Origin: Xiphophorus maculatus
Lineage: Eukaryota > Chordata > Actinopteri > Cyprinodontiformes > Poeciliidae
Direction of reading: 5' to 3'
Assembly: GCF_002775205.1 (NCBI RefSeq)
Contig: NC_036448.1
Coordinates: 3,374,572-3,438,571, forward strand
DNA: 64,000 nucleotides
A program made the position numbers and the translations under genes. The notes under the pieces are model-generated. The model had not been told where the DNA came from. It saw nothing but the letters and a program-made list of their open reading frames with translations, and searched no databases. Positions 22,226-34,500 of this stretch are shown here, piece after piece (the first letter of the stretch is position 1; the number at the start of each line of letters is the position of its first letter).

Positions 22226-23261
22226 AATGAATACATCCATGCATATTTACTCAAATGGGTCAATAATTTAAATGTCAAAATGAAATTTGAATTAGTTTTA
22301 TGTTTCAATCGTATGCAAACATATGTAAGTCGTGCTTCATTTAATTGTGTCAGCAGCAGTGCAGCAACTGTCACTGAATTGTTAAATAGACAATGGCCTT
22401 TGATTGGTTGCCTGGAGAGCTGTGTAAGCCCCGCCCACTGACTTTGATTGGCAATTCATGAAGTGCTGCTGCATTAAACTGCATTTATCGAATATTAATT
22501 CAACTTTTGGCCTTTCATAATTCATCCTCCAGTAATCCACAGACATAACATGACATAATATTTTAATTGGTAGTCACAGTAAGACTTTATGTCAGAGCCA
22601 ATTACATATTGCAAAAAAAAAAAGTTTCAATTTTACTTCCAGATAATTCAAGAATCATGTATCTAGGTAAAAATGTAGCTACAGTACTTTAAAGCTATAT
22701 GCACACATTATTAAATGGGTTACAACAAGCATATAATAATACTGAATATGCTTATTTAATACCTTTAAAAGATGTAATTTTTTCAGATGCCATTATTTCA
22801 GAAATTCAAGCCAAAAATGTTAAGGTCTTAATATATAGATTCCTTTTGCAGAGTGGGATGTATTCTAAGTATTCTGTTCATTTTCGGTGATTATGGATTA
22901 CAGCTACTGAAACCCTTCCGTTTCTCATTTTACAGGCCAAAATGTTTTGTTTTGAACATATTATAATCTACACGAATGAGAAAACCTGCCGACTAAAGGT
23001 AGCTGTCCAGCAGGAGCTCACCGAACAAGCTGACTGTTCACATGGTACTTTACTGAAGCATGTGTAATGTTTCCTGAACACCTCAGCAGAACCACAGTCT
23101 GATCGCCTCCCCTCACTCTACTGATGCACTAGTTCAATAATTAGGATATATTGTTATACTGTATCTTGTCTTATGTAACAGCTGATTTTTGTGGTTTTTG
23201 TTACAAGGACGTAAGCCATTATCATCAAAACAAACTGAAATTAAAGTTTGAAATTAAGGGT
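22226..23261. other. Intergenic DNA, no gene seen
   Basis: AT-rich. No exon, RNA gene or clear repeat recognised. Confidence 0.5.
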
Positions 23262-23620
23262 GCACTGATAAATCGGCTGGACGATAAACTGGCCCGATTT
23301 CTTTAATTTTGAGAGATCGCGATGGGCCGATATTTACATAAGTAATGGATCTTATCTAAGTCCGCAAAAGTCTGAAACTCAACTTCTGTCTTTTTTTGTG
23401 CTAACATGAGAGACGACTGACTGACAGACACGCCAACTTGATTACATTTGCACATGTGTGGTTAACAACAGTTACCCCACTGTTGCCAACTTAGCATCCT
23501 CATTGCTACTTTTAGCAACTTTTCAGACAAATCTGTAACGACCAAAATCGGAATGAGCAGGTCAGGCGTTTTTAAGATCTGTGATCGGCCAGAAAACTGT
23601 AACTGGTGCATCCTAGTTAT
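23262..23620. mobile_element. ATCGGCC-family DNA element, copy A
   Basis: Begins AAGGGTGCACTGATAAATCG and ends GATCGGCCAGAAAACTGTAA then CTGGTGCATCCTAG, so its ends are imperfect inverted repeats around GGTGCA(C/T)C. Relatives in the window: 27330-27690, 40966-41633, 43055-43262, 51310-51430, 56862-57175. No coding capacity. Confidence 0.65.
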
Positions 23621-23638
23621 TAAAATATAAGCAAAAAG

Positions 23639-24075
23639 GGTAACACTTTATTTGACGGGTTGTGAATAACACTGTCATGACACCGTCATAAACATGATAT
23701 AACACCTGTCATGAACATGAGTAAGTCTTCATGAATATTTATGACTGTTGTCATAAAGTGTCATTCGGTAAATCATGACACTTTTAATACAAAGTTGACA
23801 TTATTCAAAATGTCTTTATGTTATTAAAGCTAAAATGTAATCAGTAATACTTTTATAACAAATTTATGTCAGATCATGATTTCTTGGTTAATGTCAAGTT
23901 GTCATAACAAAGACATTTTGAATAATGACAACTTTGTAGTAAAAGTGTCATGATTTACCGAATCACACTTTGTGACAACAGTCATGAATATTCATGAAGA
24001 CTTACTCATGTTCATGTCATGTTTATGACGGTGTCATGACAGGCTTATTCACAACCCGTCAAATAAAGTGTTACC
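23639..24075. mobile_element. Palindromic MITE (GGTAACACTTTATTTGACGG ends)
   Basis: 437 bp that is a near-complete inverted repeat. It starts GGTAACACTTTATTTGACGG and ends with the exact complement. Matching inner blocks (TGAACATGAGTAAGTCTTCA, AAATCATGACACTTTTA, ATTCAAAATGTCTTTAT) recur inverted in the right half. It separates two pieces of ATCGGCC-type sequence (23262-23620 and about 24100-24200). Superfamily not determined. Confidence 0.85.
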
Positions 24076-24199
24076 GAAAAAAGTTTGTTTTTCACGTGAA
24101 CGGTCTATAAGCAGGGAAACAGATCAAAATTCTGTGGTCTTTTCAGGCAAAAGAGAATTGGTGATCGGCCATAAAACTGCAATCAATTCACCCCTACTA

Positions 24200-24914
24200 G
24201 AAACATATCACTTTGCGAGGAATCTGGGCAGAAATTGAACTTTTTTTTTTCTGAAAAAGAAACCGAGCAGGAAGAGTGGGTGTTTGTTTGCTTGTTTTTA
24301 TTTTTTGTTCTTAAAATGCTGTAACTTGATGTTCCACCCCCAGATAACCAGCGGCCGCCCTTTACCAAACATTCTGTTGACGGCCCTGCCACCTTCACCT
24401 CCTCCTTGTTTTCCTGGTCATAGTCTGTCCACCGGCTCGTCCTGACAGCTTTCCAAGGTCCTGCCTGCCACTCCACACACGTTGTCACATGACTCATCCT
24501 CCATCTGTGCTTCTCTCCAGGTTCACGCCTCACCTTCCTCTCCCACTGCACCTTTTCCGCTCCTCCTCGCCTTTTCTTTCCGTCACCAAACGCACAACGC
24601 AGAACACAACGAGTCCGTCGAAAACAGTCAGAGGTCGAACCGGGCACGGTAATTTGGCGTCTCTGCTTTTGTCACAGCAGCTCGGCTTACTCAGCCATCT
24701 GTTGCTATAGAGACCGGTTTGGTTTTCCAGAGTGAGGCGCAACTGGAAGGGAAGGGGAAAGAGGAAACAAACATTTTTTTCTAAATATTCATGGATGTGC
24801 CTTGCTCCTCTTCTCTTTTGTGAACTCATCGGTGTGAGAGTGGACACAAGAGCACACACACACAGACCCCGTGTACGCTCCTTTGAAGTGAATGAAAAAT
24901 CAACTAGAAGCATA
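24200..24914. other. Intergenic DNA between fam78b and slc35a3
   Basis: CT-rich stretches, no exon recognised. Confidence 0.5.
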
Positions 24915-25573
24915 CTTTAACCATAAAAGTCTTTATTTTGCATTTACAGAACAACAGAAGAAAATCTTTTTCAAGTAAATTCCCTAGACGGTGAGCAGCA
25001 ATGTCAGGGCAGTCATGTTGCTTTCATTACATTTATCTCATCTGGTATGAAAAAAAAAAGAACATCCAGCATGGAGGGGTTTACATCTTGGCGGAGGTAA
25101 ACCCCTCCTCTTTGCAGCAAGGTTCGTCCTCCTCATCCCGCCACTAGGGGGAGCCTGCGCTCTCCCCATTTGACTCAGATGCTGTCAGATATGACGCTCC
25201 GATTTAGGAAGACGCTGTTTCCCCGAGTCACTAAAGTTAAAAAAAATTCATTAAACAAAAACAGCCCACGTTCCCGTGACTGCAGACTAAACTGCTCTGT
25301 TTGTTTTCACAGCATCACAGTGTGAACGACCTTATACTGTGTTTTCTGCAAAGAAAATTGGACCCTCCATGATTCCAGCTGAAGTGGCTCCACGGTAACC
25401 AGATGCGCTGCTCCTACTCTTCCTGCATCTTAAGCACAGGAGCACCAGAGCGGTGGTTACAGTTCACAGTCCACCGATGCTGGAAAAGGAAGGAGGTGTG
25501 GAGAGGTGGAGTGGTGGAGGGCTGCCATCCCATCCCATCCCATCCCATCCATCAGCTCGCTGGAGCTCCCTGA
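24915..25573 (-). other. slc35a3: slc35a3 3'UTR
   Basis: From the slc35a3 stop to a minus-strand AATAAA at 24932-24937. Includes a (CCATC)n microsatellite at 25525-25551. Confidence 0.65.
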
Positions 25574-28500
25574 CTACACTTTGACGGCGCCGTTGGCGGG
25601 CTTGCCGTGGTAGCCGTAAAGAAACGTGGCAGCAATCACCAGCATCGCTCCCAGGAAAAACACCCTGGGGGAGCAGAGAGGCAGAGAGAGAGAGAGAGGA
25701 GAGATTTATACGAATCCAATACACAAACGGCGTCTCGCTAGGCTTGTTTTACGTCGCCAAGGTTACCCCGTGGGATGGAAGTCGTTCAGGACGAAATACG
25801 AGATGAGGGTGGACACGATGATGGACACGGAGGTGGCGAATCCTTTGAGGATGTTGTCGGCGTACTTAATCACCACGGCGACGACCAGTCCACCCATAGC
25901 CTGCAACGCAAAGTTTGAAAGTCTGAAAGTTTTTCATGTGATCCCAACAAACCAGTAAAACCACAACTACTTTCACTTCATAAATAACCCCGAATAGTAA
26001 TAAAATATTTTTTAGTGATTTGATGTCAAAAACTGGTCCTATAGTAGTAAGAAGAAGTGGAAACATGAATTATTTTTGCTTACTTTGACTTTTCGTTTCA
26101 TCAGACACTACTGACCATATATTCTGTTGTACGATGTTTTCATGTTTTCTGAACGATTCATTGTTGGAAATAAGAATTTCTTCTCAATCAACCTACCTAG
26201 TTAAATAAAGGTGAAATGAAACAAACAAAATAAAAAGTGCAGCAGAAGTATTCACACCCTGTTTGTCCAGTGACAACCATCATTTTTATTTTATTTTATA
26301 AGACAGATTCAAATGAAAGGTTGCCAAGTTGTGCAGGAAAAGAAAAATGAAATGAAACTTTAAAAAAAAAGGCAATCTGAAAAGAGCGGCAGTATGTCCA
26401 GCCAGGGCCGGCCCAAGGCATAAGCAAACTAAGCAGCCGCTTAGGGCCCCCTCAGTGGAGCTGGGTTTTTTTCATTAGATCAAAAACACACAATTTCACC
26501 ATGAAGTGATTTTTTACAATAACACATATTTGATAATGTATGTAGAAATCATTATTTTACAGATAAAAAGAAAAGAAAATTGCTCTTGGGGGACCCTGGT
26601 GGCCGCTGTAGGTACCCCACTCTTTGCCGGTAACATGAGACGCGGTGCAATGCGCAGAGCGCATCCAAACGTCCAAAGCTCCGGTCAGATGTTAAATAAG
26701 CAAAACAATGTCTCAAAAAAGGACTTATCCTTCAGGGAGGAAGAAAAGAAAAAAGCCAAGATAAAGGTTTGTTTTAACGTGTCTTGGTAATGTAAAATAT
26801 TTGTAAAGCTGCTAGCTTGATAGCGACCTGGAACGGTCCAGTTCAACAGCCAAACATTTATGCTAGGGTCTTTGTGTTTGTGTGAAACTGAGTTTGAACT
26901 TTAAATGAGTTGATTCTCATGGTTGGCTCTGAGTATATTTCATGGTGTATTTCTGAGGTATTTTTGTGCTACAAAATGCCGTGTTTGATAACGTTTGATA
27001 ACAATAATTAAAACTTCTCAATGTTTGACATTGTCTAGCAAAATGTTTTTATGTCAGGCTATATAGCTGCTACATCGATGAGCTGCTCTATGCTGTAGTT
27101 GGGGACATGTTGTTTGCTGCTGAGCAAAATCATTTTGTGGCTAAAACAAACATTATTTTTACATCAACTTCTATGTTATGTGAAACTTCTGTTAAAATCA
27201 TTTGAAGACTCAGAATCAGTCCAGTACTGGAACCGGTCCACATCCTCAGGGGAGAAAGACTCACCTGGTATAAATAAAATTTTTAGCTATTGCAGTAACG
27301 CTTAAGAGAAATGTATTTAATCAAAGAATGTCATGAATATGTGTGTAGAGCTGCAACAATTGCAGTTTTCTGGCCGATTCCTGATTACAGATCTTTTAAA
27401 AAGCCTGACCAGCTGATTTTGATTTTGGCTGTTATGAATTTTGTTGTCTTGTTGCTAAATATAGCAAGAAAGTCATTGAGTTGGCATCAGTGGGGTGAAT
27501 ATTGTTAACTGTAAACTTGCAGATCTGACCTGGTGGGTCGGTCTGTCAGTCAAATCTCTCACTGCAGAGCAGGAGAGGACAGAGGCTGATTTTTAAACCT
27601 TTACTGACGAAGATGAGATTAGGGGATAAGATGGGCTTCACATGTAAGTATCGGCTGATCACGATCCCCCAAAATAAAGAAAATCGGCACCCAGAAATCA
27701 ACTGGTCAATACATTATATATCGACCAGTTGATGTGTCTGTCTCTGGCAGTGCCGTTTACATAGTGTAAACAGCACTGCCAGTGATGCAATAAGTTTATA
27801 GCAGGTGTGTGAATGATCTAATGATCGGACTGCTGATTGCAGCCAGTCCACATTGTTAGCAGAACTAGAGGGCCCCAAAACCAAATTTTGCTTAGGGCCC
27901 CATGGAGGCTTGGGCCGGCCCTGTGTCCAGCCCTCCTTATTTTGATACTCTTAAATAATCTCAGTACAAATCCAAATGTGAAGGCCTCAGAGGTTCATTA
28001 GTGAATTGATTTGAAATGTAATCAATTACAAATTTATTGATGGAACTTGACTTAATGTCGTGTTTTGATTGTTGATTCTATCTTGCATTGTGTTTCTGTG
28101 TTTGATATGATGCCTTGCTGCTGAAATGTGCTATACAAATAAAATTTGATTGATTGATTTGATTGATAGTGAAGTTACAGAACCAAGGGAAGAGAGGGGT
28201 TAAGTAAAAAATGAAATGAAAAGCTTTTTATTTTTAAAAGAGCTTTAAAAAACATTCATAATTCTACTTCCTTTGACCATGTGTTGGCCTGAGACAAAAT
28301 CCTATTAAAATACAGTGGTCTGTGACCGTAACGTGATAAAATGTGAAAATGGCTTGAGGGGTGTGAATACTACCTGCATGGTGCTGTTTATATTTCCTAC
28401 AAACTATTTAGAATGAAATAAAAGTCAAAGTCGAGTTAAGAACTGTGTTCTTTTTCTTTCAGTTTCAGCCGTTTTTCTTCTGGAAATAAAAAGGTAAAAG

Positions 28501-31500
28501 CGGAGATACCGAACAGAATCAAAGCGAGCCAACCTGCAGGACAACAACTGTCCAGGTGATGGCGTTGTAGCCCTGAAACATCCCGGACTGTCTCACACTC
28601 CGGCCGTCGTACACCATCATTCCTAACAAGCCCAAAAGGAAGCTAAACAAACCTGGAAGGAAAAAAAAACATGACACAAAGGCCGACATCACAGCTGAAG
28701 ACGCAGAAGAAATACAATGCTAACGACGCTAATGCTAACCAAAATAATGACTCTACCACAAAAAAAAAAAATAGCTTGATTCTCCACAGCAGGAAATTAC
28801 GGAAGAGGATTAGGGCCACCGAGAAAGAAAAAAACGAAATCTGACCTGAGATTAAAGTCAGACTTTAATCTCAGAATTCTTTTTTTTTTTTTTTGGTGGC
28901 CCTAATCCTCTTCCGTAGAAAATATACAAGCAAACTTCCACCTTTTGCTTTAATACATTTTGCCAATACCTTTGTTATTGACTGTAGACTTTGTTAGGTT
29001 CAGAATGTTTCACTAAAGAGAAAGAAAGAACTACTGCTCTTCTCACATGTGAGGTTTTAATTATACCCATTATCAGCTGAAAAGGAGAACGTTAGCAACA
29101 TTAGGAAGCAGTGACTGCGGTCAGGGGAGGCAGGTCATCATGGAAAAATGATATATAATGATAACAATAATTTATATTGCTATTTTCACCCTGTAGTCTG
29201 TACTATAAAGTACCTATTTTCATTTAGCTTAACCAATTCTGATTATATTTTCTCCAAAATCGCTGAATTTTCGCATTTTCCCATTCAAATGCCTAGAAGT
29301 GAAGCCGGTGATGCAGCAGCGATCTGAGCCTCACCTGGGATTGATCAACCTCTCGCTAACTGCACTGGCTGCCATTCTATGGGAGCAAGTTCCTCCCGAA
29401 GTGCAGCGATATATTTATAGTTTTCTCCTCTTACCACAACAATCACATATTAATAATCGCAAAATAAACATTAAGCCTAAAACCATAACACTACATTCTG
29501 CTCTTTGTGTGGGAAATATCGGAGTGTTTTTTGTTTTCTTTTGTGGCGTTGTTGTCAGTTGTTATGGCAACGAGTCTGCGCGTAGCTGCGCAGATACAGA
29601 GAGCGAGAAAGAAGTGGTTTTGAGTTGCACTTTAACGGCTTTTCCCTTTGCTGTGGAGCACAGCACGAAATTAATAATGTGGACATGTCCAAGTTTGATT
29701 GAGTTAACGGAATTATTCTACGGCGGCAGCGCGGCCATGCATGACATGTTAAAGAATAATCTTTTTGTCCTTCCACATGCGCGGAATTTCCTCATGTACA
29801 CAATAACATGCAGGGGGTCTATATTTGTAAATGTGATTATGATTAAGTCAGTGCCTCACCAGCTCTGAACCTCACCGCACGTCACTGTTGGGAAGGTGAA
29901 AGCGACGACAGCTGCTGGGCATGAAAAACCTGTTTCTGTGGCACACCTAACACTGCTACTGACTGCCTGGGGACGTAAGAGGAGCAGCTGAACAAAGGCT
30001 TTCTGAGGAAATCTGACCGCAATCTAAAACTGCTACCAATGAAAGCAACTGGAGGGAAACTGGGGCATGCAGAACAACAACCTTTACAGGACTATCAAGA
30101 AATAGTGCCTTTAAAGTAATACATAATACTGCACCTTTAAAGGTGCAGTATTATGTTTTATTATGTTTACTAAAGGTAAAATGACTGTTACCTTTAGTAA
30201 CCTTTAGACTCTGCTCCCAGGTTTAGAAATTTAATACACAAATAAAAATTAATAAAGTAATTTATGTGATATATAGATATGTATATTAAAAAACTGTGTG
30301 TGTGTAAATTATTCGAGATGAAGCTGAATTAGGAGAATTAGGAGCATTCAGCTTGAGTTCAGCCTTCACCTTGAAATTGGGCCTCTGTCTCTTTAAAAAC
30401 TCCTGCTCTTTCTGAAACTCCGCTTTCAGGAAGTCATCACAACATGGCTCCTCTATTAACCCCTTAACAACATTTTTACCCGTGTTTCACCGAGAAGTAG
30501 CTCCTATAATGAGCTACTTCCACCAGGTGTCTGGTAATTGCTGCTGGCCAGTCTGAGGGAGCGGAGTGGCGGAGTCACGGGAGAGGAATGCTCTGGGAGG
30601 CGGAAGCTCGGAAAATGCGGCTCTGAGGAGGAGCTTCGTCACAAAGGCGGCGCTAGGTCCAACCTGGCGTTTTGCACAGCTGAATGGTTGCCATGGGAGA
30701 CTAAATGATTTCTCAAACATGCATGAAAAGGGTCAGAGCAACACTCTCGCTATGTTTTTGATGGTATTACAACATGATGTAAAGCTAAAAAAAGAGTCTG
30801 TTTTACATAATACTGCCTCTTTGTGGCCAGTCACAACCATGAAGTTAGGTTCAGAATCGTACCCAGCTGTATGTTGCGGACCCACACACTCTGCTTGGTC
30901 TCCTTTAGGATCTTCTCGAAGTAAACTCCAGCAAAACCGCTGGACATGCAGGCCGTCAGCACCGCCGCCACTCCAACCACCTGGGAGCCCGCAGTCAGAA
31001 CCTTCTGCTCTCCCGTAGAGTCGGTGGGCCACTGGGGAGGACGAACACGGGTTAGATCAGGTGATCAGGACACGTTGGGATCAGACTGCTAGAAAATAGG
31101 ACAGTTTAGTGAAAAGAGACAGTTGAGTGTGCATTGTTGGGACCAGCTGATGTCAACTCATGGTTTTATTTTCCTGTCTTATAGAAAGTACGCCTGGCAC
31201 AGTACTTCTGTGTGTAGCTGTGTCTATTAAGGCACTGGTGCTGCCGTTAGGTTTGCGTATTCTGCTCTTCTTTTTTTTCCCCTCAGAACATTCAGAAGAC
31301 TCAGTACTTCATCTGTTTCTTGAACTTTGACATTGGGGGAGCTATTGCTGCCCATAACTTGGGGATGATCTCCTTTTCACTCCCAAAAGAGAGTACCTCT
31401 GACAGAGAATGTCTATAGCTCAATTGACCATAAAATTGGAAAATAAATCTTATTAATAGAAGCATGCAATCGCAAAAAAACTCACGTTTTTTGATAACAA

Positions 31501-34500
31501 CATTTTAGCAAAAGAATGAGTTGGCTTTTCTCCCATATCAAAATTGGTGTATTTTGCAAAAACGCGATGGAAAAACTTTTTATTTGTTTGTTGGCGTTGG
31601 CCTCCATGGACAAAGCTCAGCTGGCTCCGCCAGAGCTCATTGCACAGTTCATAAAACGTTGAGTTTATTATACAAACGTGTTGAATCCATTATCTGTAAA
31701 ATCATAGACTACAATTTTCCCAAAACACTTACATAGCCACTCCCAAGTAGGTGGGGCTTGTAGCTCCAACGTCTGAATAAGATACAGACGTCCCCCCTGA
31801 TTGGCTGATAGATGATGAGCACCGAATTGTGAATATATCTCATGTAACTGTTTACATCCGTCGCTAACATGATTTTTAATGACTTCTTGCGTGAACAAAT
31901 GTATTCACGTGTAATTTTTATTTTATTTCTTATGCAACGGAAACACTGCAATTGTGAAATTGTGTTTTCTGGACCTCAGGTTGAGGGAGTAAGATGCCAG
32001 ACTTTGACCGAATTAAATTCTGGACCCATTAGTCTCGCTCACAATGTACAGTGAGAGCACATTGGTTGTGAACGTTCGCCATGGCAACCAACTCAGCAGA
32101 ATTCAATGGACCTGACTCACCTGCACCAGCGTGACTCCAGCCATGAGGCTCAGCAAGGAGAGCCACTGGTACAGACCCAGCCTCTTTCCCAGCATGGAGA
32201 CGGAGAACAGAGCCGTAGTGAGGATCTTCAGCTGGTAGGTGACCTGCGTCCATCAAAGATAAACAATATAAATGTACGGGGTTTGTTTTTGTTTTGTTTT
32301 TTTTTCCTTTTCAGAGCACTTGTTTTAGTCCTAACAGAATTATTTTGATTTTTTATTACATCGACCTCTTTCTTACATATTTTCAAACCTACTAGCATAA
32401 TAAAACCAGAGAGGACGCTTCACTCAACCACCTTATCACTGAGTTGCAGGACAGCTATGATCTAGTGACACAGTGCTGCCGATGGCTGTTGCTGCTTTGA
32501 ACTACAAGCAATTGGAGCTGGCAACATTTACCAGTTCAACTACAGCTCATCTAACTACAGACTAATCTACAGACTAATCTAAACTAAATACCACTGCCAT
32601 CAGGCATCATAATAAGGCACTTTGAAACCGGAAGGTATTTGCAATTTTCCTGGAAAGAATGCGTCGGAGAGCCGCTGAACTCCCCAACTTCTCCGATAAA
32701 TGCTAACCCACAGTCAGCCTGACCAATCACATCCATGTGTAACCTGATAGGTGGCTGCATCCAGGTTGGACAGGGCAACATAGAGCAGATTGTTCTGCAG
32801 CGTGTAGATCCCTGCAGGCACGGCCAGCTTCATGGTCTCCACGGGCTTCTTCACAATCTCCTCCTTCAGCAGCAGGTTCATCGCACGCAAACTGTATTCT
32901 GACAGAAACAAAGAGAGAGTTACTGGGTCCGTCCCATACAGTATAAGTATGATGGCATATTAGGGCCACTGTAGATAGAAATAAAATGGAGGAGTAAATG
33001 TCGGCCAAAAACACTTTTGGAATTTTAATATTAACGTCAGAATTTTTTTGTAAAAAAATTTTTAAAAGCATAAAATTTTCAAAAGTTGAAAATTTGCTAG
33101 AAAGAAAAACTCAGAAATTCTAAGATTAATCTCAGAATTTTTTTTTAGAAAAAAAACTTGGACATGTCTGAGTTTAAAAAGTTTAAAATTTGCTGGAAAA
33201 GCAAAGATATCTTGAGATTAGGCTCAGAATTGTTCTAGAGAAAAAAGGAGCTTTCTAGAAACATGGACATTTCAGAGTTTCAAAAGTTGAAAATTTGCTC
33301 CAAAAAACTCAGAAATATTTAGATTTATATTAGCAAGGTTTGGAAAAATTAATAAACAAGGACATTTCTGAGTTTGAAAAGTTGAAAATTTGCTAGAAAA
33401 AAGTTACATTTTGAGATGAATCTCTGCCATGTTGAAGACAATGACATTTTTGCAAACTTGATATCTGAATTTGAAAGGTCAAACATTTTCAACTTTTGAA
33501 GCTCTGAAATTTCCAAATTTTTTTCTAAAAAATTCAGAGATTTTTGGGTGGAATTTTCTCCTCCTTTTCTTTCTATCTCTTAATGGTCATAGTAAGCCGT
33601 CGTAGATGAGGGACAGGGGAGCATTTGTGTACTGCTGCATGAGCCGTAGGAGGAAAAACCCACTCACTGTTTTCCATGAAGACAATGAAGGTACATGTAA
33701 AGATTTTAAGGACCTCAGCAGCCACTACAGCAGAGGAGGCCAGGTAGCGGGGGCCGTCCTCCTTTTGGGTCCGGGAATAGCGCATGGTGAGAACCAGTGA
33801 TGTGGTCTGCAGCACTAGGACCCCCAGGGACAGATACTTTAACCGTGAGGGGTGGGGTGTGGACGAAACCATCGTGGAGGACTCTTTGTCCGAGCTCTCA
33901 GCTGGAAGTAGAGCCTTTAGGATGTTCAAAAACCAAAGTAAGATTATTTCAGCAAAAACAAATGCCTAGGCTAAGCTAATATTGCCATCTGATGAAATAT
34001 GACATCTGTTTGTGTGCAAAAACCTGTTTTAAAGGGGCAGTATTACGTATTTCCAGGCACATTGTGCTATTGTGTAGCACAATCAACTACCTGTTACCTT
34101 CAGTTGTTTTAAGAATTCTACATACATATCAAATATAACTTGAAAGAGATTTGACTGTGTAATTCAATGGCTTAAAATTGGGTCTCTGTCTCTTTAAATA
34201 CTCCAGCGCTTTCTGAAACACCACCTTCAAGAAGCCATCACAACATGGCTCCTCTGTTAATCCTTTAACAACGTTTTTTTTGTTTTTTTAACCAGCATTT
34301 TACTGATATGTAGCTGATATAATGAGCTCAGCAGATGTGTGCAGTTCCACCAGGTGTTTGCTAATTGCTGCTGGCTAGTCTGAAGGAGCCGATGAGAAGC
34401 TTCATCTCCAAGGTGGAGCTAGGTCCAGCCAGGCGTTTTGCACAGCTGAACAGTTGCCACGGGAGATTAAAGGATTTCTCAAACATGCATGAAAAAAATC

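Larger units (their letters stand above)
26230..28375. mobile_element. Tc1-like element split by later insertions
   Basis: Left end AGAAGTATTCACACCCTG near 26247 and right end GGGGTGTGAATACTACCTG near 28360 are inverted. Inner pieces GGCAGTATGTCCAGC and CCCTCCTTATTTTGATACTC then GTGAAGGCCTCAGAGGTTCA follow the order of a fish Tc1-like family I recognise. The element is cut by a hAT element (26403-27923) and by a retroposon tail (about 28010-28170). In slc35a3 intron 6. Confidence 0.65.

Noticed and set aside
25141-25154. Third CTCF-like site CCACTAGGGGGAGC
   Set aside because: One mismatch at a key position (A for C in GGC); too weak to call.
29299-29868. 189-codon reading frame on the plus strand
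   Set aside because: It lies wholly inside the 779-bp hAT-type element, runs to near its terminus and shows no transposase or other domain.
33573-33929. Start of slc35a3 at LNILKALLP (TTG codon)
   Set aside because: No ATG there and the upstream bases look like an acceptor; exon 1 at 34818 joins in frame and supplies an ATG.
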